Shown here one piece after another: positions 1-8,448 of a stretch of DNA of 43,521 nucleotides. The DNA is taken from assembly GCA_019677205.1 (NCBI GenBank), contig JAAMXY010001317.1:1-43521 (forward strand), written 5' to 3'. This DNA is from Pinguiococcus pyrenoidosus (taxonomy: Eukaryota; Sar; Pinguiophyceae; Pinguiochrysidales; Pinguiochrysidaceae). The notes beneath the pieces are model-generated. The model was not told the DNA's origin and ran no database searches. It worked only from the letters and a program-made list of their open reading frames with translations. How positions within the stretch are numbered: position 1 is the stretch's first letter; every line of letters starts with the position of its first letter. A program made the position numbers and the translations under genes.

Positions 1-616
1 CGCGCGAAGATCACGGCCACAGCGGACTATGCATATGGCGCTGAAGGTGCGAAATACGCAGCAAGGTCCTTCGGTTTGTGGAGAACGCCGGTCTACTCAC
101 CGTCGTCTCCTAGGGTTTCCCGCCTGGGGAATTCCGCCCAATGGCACCCTGATGTTCGACATCGAAGTGCTGTCGGCAGAGGCGGCCTGAGCGCTGTGAT
201 CGTCGGCTTCGACCACGAATGCAGTCGTGCTGCCTTGGATCCACCTTCGCCTCCGTGATGCCGCAAGCCCGCTGTCCGCACCAGATCGCAAGCGGTGGCA
301 CGATGTGGCACGCCACAGAGCGTGACGACTTGGCACGGGCATCTTTGGCACAGATAGGAAATAGGATGTCTTTCGTTCATGAATAATGCTACAGTGCCAG
401 CGGTTGTATCCACAACTTTTCTACGCTCCTATACTCCGGATGATCTCTGTTGCAACTCCCCAGAGTTGAACGGAATCTCCGCCCGTGCGGGTTTTTGACA
501 ACCAGCGAACACTTAGCCGAGCCACAACAGGGACTCCCCTTCCCGCATCACGGCAAAAGCACCTCTCAGTGCACCCTTAAGGTCCCTCGTTCTGCGAAGC
601 GCAGTCAACCCGATAC
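1..616. other. No gene seen; downstream flank of the S53 peptidase gene
   Basis: This stretch follows the stop codon of the minus-strand peptidase gene. Short overlapping open frames occur in several frames on both strands between about 76 and 860, but none has a recognisable domain, and none continues through plausible splice sites. It probably holds the peptidase 3' untranslated region and intergenic sequence, or a flank of a gene beyond the left edge. Confidence 0.5.
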
Positions 617-3600
617 TCACGGCAACCGGTCCAGCAGCGCTCGGAGTTCGCCGAAGTTGGGCACGCCGAAGCCCGTCAACGCGTCCCAGCCGGGGCCGGC
701 GTGGAAGCCCTCGGTGTGGCAGCTCGGGCCGCAGCCTTCTTCGATGTCGGTGAAGCTGGACTGTCCGTCCTTGTACAGCGCGCTGCCCTTCTTGTGCATC
801 GAGTATATCAACGGGTTCAGGAATCCCAGCGCGCTCTTACCCTGCGAGATGCGGTAGTCGTTCAGCAGGGACACGAGTCCAGCAACCACCGGGGCCGCCG
901 CACTGGTTCCGCTGAAGGGCCGCAGAGGAATCGACAGGCCTCGGACCATGACAAAGCCAGTGGAGAACGCGGCGATGTCAGGGTAGGCGCGGCCTTCGGC
1001 GTTGAACAGGTCGGCGTCCATGGAAGACCCGGAGGACTGCAGCGACTCGAGATACTCCTTCACCAACTCTTCCGACTGGTAGTAAGGGCGCTCAAAAGTG
1101 TTGCTGAAGCCTCCGCCGCTCCAACCAACCGCCGCCTCTCCATCGAGGCCCGTGGTGCCCCCAATGGAGGTGGCATACGGACTGCTCGCGGGGAAGACAG
1201 CGCGGTACCTCTCGCACTCCTCAGGATGTCCGCCCTCGGCGGCACCGTCGCCGGAGGCCACCAGGACAGACGTTCCCATGAGGCCCAGCTTGAGGAGGGC
1301 ATCGTTCACGCGGTTCTTGTAGTTGTCGGTGATGGCCTCCTCGTCGTCTCCGTAGCTGAAGCTCACGACCTTCGGGCGGTCCTCGTCTGCCGTGTTGATC
1401 ATGTCGTTGAAGAGAGCAAGGTATGGCTCGGTCGTCGCGAAGATGTCGGCCTCTCCCGACGTGCTGCGCCAGTAGGCGGTGCGAATCTTGCCATCGGTCA
1501 TTCCCATGAGATACTGCAGATCCGCCGTGGCCTCGTCGGTCGGGATGCTCGGATGGTTCACGCCGTGCACCTCGACAGATCGGAGAGCATCCGTGGCGCC
1601 CTTGGCTCCCAGACCGCTGAAGGCCAGGAAGAACAGCGCAAGGTCCTCCTTGCTGAACCACTCCAGGTCGAAGTTCGCCGTCGCTTGGAAGTTGCGCTCA
1701 AGCGGGAGCACCGGTTCGTAGTCCACGTTGTACAAGGCCTTCAGGATAGGAGGAGTGACGAGGTCGGCGGAGTCGTCGAATGCGCAGCTGTAGTCACGCA
1801 AGTCCGTCGCTCCGGGGGGCAGGAGCTGACCGCGCAGGTACTTGCGCCTGGTCTTCTTGCCCATCCTGCTCTTTTTGCTCATGGTCACATCCCCGGCATC
1901 TCCGGCGTCTCCGGCGTCTCCGGCGTCTCCAGCGTCACCATCGTCGCCCTCGCCGCCATCGTCTTCGTACTGGTCATCATCGACGTACTGGTCATCGTCG
2001 ACGTAGTAGTACTTGTCGTCATCGACAGCCTCGTAGGCGTCGTCGTCGTAGTACTTGTCGTCGTCGACGTACTCATCGTCATCGTACGGTAGATCCACGG
2101 GGCCGCCGCCATCGGCGATCGATTCATTCTTGGCCTTCTCCGCCGCAATCTCTGCGGCAATGGTGTCGTTGATGATCTTGTCTGCGACGGCATCTCCAGC
2201 GAAGTGACGGACGATGTCGATCCAGCCGCCGATCTCCTCCATCGGCCTCGAGCTCTTGCGCATGAGGGCGGACAGATAGTCTTCACCTTCGTCCTCATCT
2301 TCGTCCTCATCTTCGTCATCGTCGTCGTCATCGTTGCCATCGTCATCATCATCATCATCATCACCGTCGTCATCGTCATCATCATCGTCGTCCTCGTCGT
2401 CGTCCTCGTCGTAGTCATCGTCGCCCGCTACAGCGTCGCCGTCGCCATCACCGACCCCGATGTCACCGCTACCGTCACCAGTCGGTGCGTAAGGATTCGA
2501 GCCATCGTCGGCAGTACTGTTGATGATCTTGTTGGCAACCGCATCCCCGGCGTATTGGCGCACGATGTCAATCCAGTTGAACTTCTGCATTGTCTCGCGG
2601 CTGGCGCTGCCCAACGCCTCTGGCACGGGTACGTCATGCCAGTCTCCGCTGACCGTCGGTGGCCCGGATGGCCCGGCAGATGGCGCACCGGATGGTTCCG
2701 AGTTGCCTCCCCACCACTGGTTGCCACCGCCGCCGCCGTGGTACCACTGGCCGCTGTACTGCTTCACGATGTCCTCCCAGCCCATCTTTTGCAGAGCCTG
2801 GGATCCGCTGCGAGACCTGGACATCGCCTGCAGAGCCGCCATCAGATCTTCGGGAATATCATCGGGCATGTCCGGCTCCTCGTCGAGATCCACGGGCGCG
2901 CTGGTCGGAGCAGGAGTACCACCCCACCACTGGTTCCAGCCGCCGCCGCCGTGGTGGCCGCCACCGCCGTGATGACCGCCATCGCCGCCGCCGTGGTACC
3001 ACTTGCCGCTGTACTGCTTCACGATGTCCTCCCAGCCCATCTTTTGCAGAGCCTGGGATCCGCTGCGAGACCTGGACATCGCCTGCAGAGCCGCCATCAG
3101 ATCTTCGGGAATATCATCGGGCATGTCCGGCTCCTCGTCGAGATCCACGGGCGCGCTGGTCGGAGCAGGAGTACCACCCCACCACTGGTTCCAACCACCG
3201 CCGCCATGGTGGCCGCCACCGCCGCCACCACCGCCGCCGCCGCCGTGGTACCACTTGCCGCTGTACTGCTTCACGATGTCCTCCCAGCCCATCTTTTGCA
3301 GAGCCTCGGATCCGCCGCGAGACATGGCCTCCGCGATCATGGCCTGTACGGCGGCGTCCATTTCATCGGCTTCCACAGGCTCCTCGTCAGCCGCATCAGC
3401 GTCCTCGTCGTCGGCAGGAGCTTCCGTGGCGGGTGCCGGAGTCGGAGACTTGGTCCCCCCAGTCCACTGCGCAACAATGTCTCGCCAGTCCATCCTCTGC
3501 ATCGCCTCTGGGGTGGCCTCTGTCGTGTCGACAGCGGGAGTCGAGGTCGGCGACGTGGTCGATCCCCACCAGTTGCTGTTGTCCCACCAGTTTCCACTAT

Positions 3601-6302
3601 TCCAGCCGGCGCTGTCGCCTCCGCTGTTCCAGGTGTCACCGGGATTCGACTTGCCGGGCTTGTACCACTGGCCGCTGTACCCCTTCACGATGTCGTGCCA
3701 ATCCATCTTCTGCATCTTCTGGAGGGCTTCCGGTCCACCGCGAAGCATGGCTTCCGCAGCAGCCTTTTCCATGACGGCCTGCTCCATCGAGTCGCTCTGC
3801 GGATCCATACCGGTGTACTTCGCCACGATATCCTGCCAGGGGATGGGCTTCGTGGGCGCCGGCGTGGGCTCGCGAGTGAGCTCGATGCCGGAGTACTGCT
3901 TGACGATGTCTCTCCAGTCCATGCGATCCATCTCTTGCATAGCCCACGGGTGGCCGCCACCATTCCACCCGCCGTTGTTCGTCCACTGGTCCCAGGGCTG
4001 GCCACCGCCATTGTCGTTTCCGTTGCCCGCGTATTTCTTCACGATGGCCTGCCAGCCAGCCACGGGAGCTGGCGTGGGAGATCCACCGGTCCACTGGGAG
4101 ACGATGTCCCTCCAGTCCATCGCCTGAAGCGCTTCCGGAAGCTCAGCGGGCAGATCGTCATCCATGCCGGCCGCCGTCGGCCCGCCGGATGGAGCCGGTG
4201 TGTTTCCGTACCAAGGAATCTGCGGGTTCCAGGCCGGGCCGTTGCGGTGGCCGTGATACCAGTCGGCACCGTTTCCCTTGTCAGGGTCGAACCACTTTCC
4301 GCTGTACTGGCGCACGATGTCCTGCCAGTCCATGGCCTGCATGGCGTCTGGCCCATTCCGAGCCATTGCCTCCGAGATCATGTCCTTCATGAGCGAGGCC
4401 TGCTCCTGCTTCGTGAGCGCGGCTCCGCGGGACAAGGCCTGCAACGTGGGTTCTTCTTCGGGGGCATCGTCGGGTTCGTCGTCCCCCTCCCCAGCGGGCA
4501 TGTAGGACGGAATGAGGGTCGGCGCCGGGGAAGGATTGAAGGTCGGCTCGTGCCACCATTCCCCATCCGCAATCTTGTCCGCGACACCGTCGCCCGCATA
4601 CTGGCGGACGATGTTGACGACCCAGTCCTTCGAGTGGCCATTCTGCCCGTTCTGCCCATACTGGCCGTAGTCAAGTCGGGACAGCTCGTCCCCCGCGGGC
4701 ACATCCACGGGCTCCACAGACGGCTCCGCGGCATCGGCATCCTCATCCTCGGAGTCGGAGGTACCGTTGGTCGTCGGCATGGGGCTGGGGATCACGGTGG
4801 GCTCGTGCCACCAGGTTCCGTTCTTGATCGAGTCCGCGATGTCGTCGCCAGCATACTGCCGGACGATCTCTGCCACCCAGTCCTTCGACCCGGTGCGCTC
4901 CAGCGCCTGCGACGCCCCTCCAAGGTACTCCTTGAGCGCGGCCTCGGCGGCGTACTGCTTGAAATCGTTGGAGAGAAAGGAGAAGTCGTCCTTCGCCTTC
5001 CGCGCCAAGCTCTTGGGCGAGTTCTTCCAGCCTTGCTTCCAGCCGGAGTAGTCCGCCTTCGTCCACGCGTCCCAGTCCCACTTGTCCAAGCGTCCGAGGC
5101 TTCCGCAGCACGAGCACTCACATTCGTCGTCGCCGTCGTCGCAGTCGCAGCCGCAGCCGCCGCAGCCGAGCTTGCTGCTCTTCGCGCGACGGGCTTTCTT
5201 CGCACGGGTCACTGGGAAGTGAACTGCCGGGGTCACGGTTTCCACGATGGACGCGAGGTCCGCCGGAAGGTGATAGCCCGCATCCACGCGCAGGACGCGC
5301 TGGTGCATGGCCGACGTGCTGGCGGGCTCGTAGAAGTGGTAGCTGGTGCCGAGCAGCTTCTCCGCCTGCTCAACCGTCACGAGCGCACGGACGGTGTCGC
5401 CGGTGAGGGAGACGCGGACGCGGTGCTTGGCGTGGTCCCAGTCGTGCGTGATGCGCGAGGAGAGCTCGGACCAGAGCACGTCGGGATTCTGCAGCGGAGC
5501 GAAGGCCTCGCGAAGAAGCTGGTCGTAGTGCTGCGCAAGCCTGTCCTCGTTCTCCTGGTCGCGCATGTGGTCTTCGTAGTCACGGATCGCGTCGTTCATC
5601 TGGTCTTCGGCATCGCGCTCTGCATCGTGGATGCGATCCTGGGCGTCGCGGAGGATGTCGCGGACACGGTCCCAGAAGTTCCTCACGGCCTCGAGGAACC
5701 CGTCCCAGGCGCTGCTGCCGACCGCGAGGTAGTCCAGGTAGTTGTCCAGCATGTCGTGCACGCCCTCGGCAGGCGAGCTCATGGACTGCAGCGCGTGGGC
5801 GTCCAGGGGCTTGCGGTCCTTGGCGGCGTCGAGGTCGATCCCCGTCCGGACCCCGTTGCTCGAGAGCCAGTCAAGGACGGCCTTGAGCGACGAGGCGGTG
5901 GGGGAGAAGAGGTCGTGAATCTCCAAGCTGCTCATGTGACGGCCGTAGTGCGGGCTCATCGGGTCCGAGATCTGGTTCAGGTTTCATTTTGGCGCGAAAC
6001 GTCAGCATCGCTAAATCGAGGAGGCGTCTCCCGCCTGGCCGGCGCCTTACCGCTTGGAGCAGGGTGTTGGCGGCGGTGGTCTGTTCCTCGGTGTGCTTGA
6101 GGTGGATGCGAAGGTCGATCAGGTGGTCCCGCGGGACCGCCACGTCGTCCAGGCGGCGAAAGCGGGCGCTGTGCGCCGGCGTGATCCGTTCAAAGAACGG
6201 AGTGCTGCGCAGCACCTCGGCGCTTCCGCCTTCTTCGGAGTTCTGCCGCGGCAGAATCGCGATACTGGCAAGACAAAGAGTGAGCGCCACGCCCAAGAAC
6301 AT
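617..6302 (-). CDS. Giant S53 (sedolisin/TPP1-like) serine-carboxyl peptidase with internal DW-x-DIV repeats
   Basis: Predicted acid serine-carboxyl endo/tripeptidyl peptidase of family S53, probably lysosomal or secreted. Exons are 6302-6051 and 5971-617, with a 79-nt GT-AG intron at phase 0, giving about 1868 residues. Exon 1 supplies a hydrophobic segment (MFLGVALTLCLASIAILP) and the start of the activation peptide. The junction reads LLQA|ISDPMSPHYGRHMS, the classic pro-kumamolisin motif. The catalytic domain is at the C-terminus (about 1500-1868). It has E1564 and D1568 in EATADLQYL, D1659 in VASGDG, nucleophile S1774 in SGTSAAAP, and a C-terminal GPGWDALTGFG segment near the calcium site. 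Family members are usually 500-650 residues; here about 1000 residues are inserted between propeptide and catalytic core. They comprise a Cys-rich patch, about 14 repeats (448-1340) and Asp/Tyr-rich acidic tracts. Identity is secure. The function of the insertion and the exact start are not: an upstream exon is possible because the frame stays open for about 70 nt before the first ATG. Confidence 0.88.
1886..1935 (-). repeat. Short tandem repeat encoding Gly-Asp-Ala units
   Basis: About five copies of a 9-bp unit (tctccggcg and variants) lie inside the peptidase gene. On the coding strand they give repeated GDA tripeptides just before the catalytic domain. This is probably a slippage-prone linker. 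Confidence 0.8.
1950..2450 (-). repeat. Asp-rich low-complexity coding tracts (GTC/ATC on plus strand)
   Basis: Two blocks of gtc/atc-type trinucleotides encode an Asp/Tyr-rich tract (about 1960-2085) and a nearly pure Asp/Glu tract (about 2275-2425) in the peptidase. Both are on the minus strand. They separate the last DIV repeat from the catalytic domain and are likely disordered and strongly acidic. Confidence 0.85.
2739..3310 (-). repeat. Near-identical tandem coding duplication, about 255/252 bp period
   Basis: The segment starting ccgctgtact recurs at 2751, 3006 and 3258. The first two copies match almost base for base for about 190-220 bp. The third copy matches over its first roughly 50 bp before diverging. 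Each copy encodes one KMGWEDIVKQYSG unit with its Gly/His-rich and Pro/Asp-rich spacer. The low divergence implies recent duplication or gene conversion inside the peptidase insertion. Confidence 0.9.
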
Positions 6303-7083
6303 GAACACATGCTTCTGCCGTCTGCTGAGTCTGTGCGACGTCGACTGCGCGAGGCCAAGGGAGCAAGCGCGTTAGCTCACGCTCGCTCGAAAAGGCGGGA
6401 AAATATCTTCAATCGCACCGGGACTTTCGGAGAGGCAACATCTCCCGCGCGCGGAGGACGCTGCCCTTCGATCGCGCCGTACATCTTCACGAATACGCGC
6501 TCGAGCGGCGCCGAAGTAACGCACACCACCGGCTCAGCAGGACGACGCTCGCGAGACAGACTGCGCGCGGAGGATCTCCAGCTGCACCATGGACCACTCA
6601 GGCCGCGGCACGCAGCGCAAACTTAAACGGCTTTGTCACAGGGAGATTCTGTGGACTTGGCCAGCCTGCTCGCGATTGGTGAAGATGTGCCAGTAACCGT
6701 GGCGTAGCACGGGTGAATTGGAGGGGGAACCGCAACCTCAACCGCAAGGCGCCTAGTCTGCGCGATTGAAGTACACGATAACGAATTCGGTTGCCCCTTC
6801 TTCACCTGCGCAACTTGCGTATTTGTATTCACTGCCCAATGACGTCCGTTCACGGAACTTGATTTAGACATGACATATTGGTCCCGAGGCGCTCGCCAGA
6901 GCTTCCCTTCACCCTCGCCGATCCACCCAGGGGTGAGTTTCACTCGAAAGCGATAATCCCGGTATTTCCCCTCTATCAGAGCTTGACAGCGAGGTGCTGT
7001 TTCCAGGCGGATCCGCGAATCATCCGCCGCCGTCTCGGCGACGGCGGCAAAGCTGTCCGCCCGTATCTTTTCGGCGCCGCAGC
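6303..7083. promoter_or_regulatory. Divergent intergenic region between the S53 peptidase and the RRM protein
   Basis: This 781-bp spacer separates two head-to-head genes, so it should contain both promoters. It holds an E2F-like ggcgggaaaa box at 6394-6403, 92 bp upstream of the peptidase ATG. It also has a perfect inverted repeat at 7026-7048, in the presumed leader of the RRM gene. Open frames here lack recognisable domains. Confidence 0.5.
7026..7048 (+). promoter_or_regulatory. GC-rich hairpin in the 5' leader of the RRM gene
   Basis: gccgccgtc and gacggcggc form a perfect 9-bp stem with a 5-base loop. The hairpin ends 35 nt before the ATG at 7084. If transcribed it would be a stable leader structure in the mRNA of an RNA-binding protein. 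No known riboswitch class was recognised. Confidence 0.4.
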
Positions 7084-8334
7084 ATGAGCCGAACTACAGC
7101 GGAGAAGAAGAGCACCGCGGCCTTGCGCGCGTCCGCGAAGGCCGGCCAAACAAAGCGGAAGAAAGCGCCGCGAGGCGCCTTCTTCCGGCCGGATGGCGCC
7201 AAGGACGTGGACGCACAGGGAACGCGACCTCGAAAGCGAAAGCGCCGAGAGAGCGTCGGCGCGAAAGCCGCTGCGCCACACAAAGCCGCCCAAGTCCCGG
7301 AAGAGGAGAAGCGCTCTGACGCCGCAGAGCTTCCGCATGTGGAGGAGCCAAGTGCGGATGGCCCCGATGCCAAAGCCTCGCAGCCGAGTCCGGCAGCTTC
7401 CCTCCCGCGGAACCCTGGAGAAGCGGCCAACCCGGAGCCGAGACCGGCACGCAAGAGGAAGCGGAAGCGAAGAGTCGCCGCGGAGAAGATTTCGAAGCCC
7501 GAGGACAAGGGCGACACCGACAAGGTTTCGGCAGGTGACGACGAGGAGGAGGAGACTTTGGCAGCGGCAAAGGAGGACACTTCGGCGATCCGAAAGCCGC
7601 CCAAGCTGACTGAAGAGGCTGAGAGCGCCATGCGCTCCTCGGAGACTGCTGCCCAGTGTGAAGTCTATGTGGAAGGCCTGTCCTTCGATGCCACGGAGGA
7701 GGATGTGCGAGCGTTCTTTGCGCCCAGTGGCGAGGTCTTGGAGGTGCGCTTGCCTCGCTACCAAGACAGTGGGAAGCCGAAGGGCTACTGCCACGTCCGC
7801 TTCCGCACAGCCGACGGAGTGGCAAGGGCGACGAAGCAGGACGGCGCGCACATGATGGGGAGGTACCTCAAGATCGAGAAAGCGAGAGTCTCTCGAGTGC
7901 TGCAGCAAGCCCTGACGGGAGAAAGGCCGGTGCAACCGGAAGGCTGCCGATCCGTGTTCGTGAAGAACCTCCCCTACGAGACCAACGAGGAAGAGGTGCG
8001 CACCGCGTTCATGGTATGCGGCAAAGTCCAAGACGTCCGCCTTGCGCGACACAATCGGACGGGGAACATGAAGGGCTTTGGGTACGTGGACTTCCTCTCG
8101 GAGACGGCGGCCGAGGTGAGTGGCGGGGCCGTTCGACGGTCATGCGCTCCGTACCAGCATCGAGGATAAGCAACGCATCCCTAGGTGGCCGTGTCCAAAG
8201 CCAACTTGCGCGTCGGTGGCCGCGTCGTGCTTGTCGATTACGAGCAGGGAAGGCCGAAGGGGTCGTTCCGCCGAGAGGACGGGCGCTTCTGGAAGGCGCC
8301 CAGCAAGCCCAACAGAAAGAGGCGCGTCTCATAG
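7084..8334 (+). CDS. Nucleolin-like nuclear RNA-binding protein with two RRMs
   Basis: Likely nucleolar protein in rRNA processing or ribosome assembly, resembling nucleolin/Nsr1 in layout. Exons are 7084-8115 and 8185-8334, with a 69-nt GT-AG intron (gtgagt...ccctag) at phase 0, giving 393 residues. The N-terminal 190 residues are Lys/Arg- and Glu-rich, with nuclear-localisation-like clusters such as RPRKRKRR and RKRKRKRR. RRM1 (about 192-270) has RNP2 VYVEGL and RNP1 KGYCHVRF. RRM2 (about 290-365) has RNP2 VFVKNL and RNP1 KGFGYVDF. Exon 2 completes RRM2 and ends in a basic tail (KPNRKRRVS). Without splicing RRM2 would be cut short, which supports the intron. The ATG at 7084 is chosen because residues from the upstream in-frame extension look non-coding. 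Its stop lies 114 bp from the stop of the convergent BAR-like gene. Confidence 0.85.
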
Positions 8335-8448
8335 TTCAATCAAGGACCTCCTTGCATCCTTACAGCGTTCCTACTTTGACATTGCGTACGCCGCACCTGC
8401 ATGGTGCGTTCGACCAGCCGCATCGGCTGCTCCGACCGGTGGATCGTG

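Noticed and set aside
2204-6100. 1298-codon plus-strand open frame opposite the S53 peptidase
   Set aside because: It is a shadow of the repeat-rich peptidase: low-complexity Val/Ile/Arg-rich translation with no domain. The minus strand has all S53 catalytic motifs.
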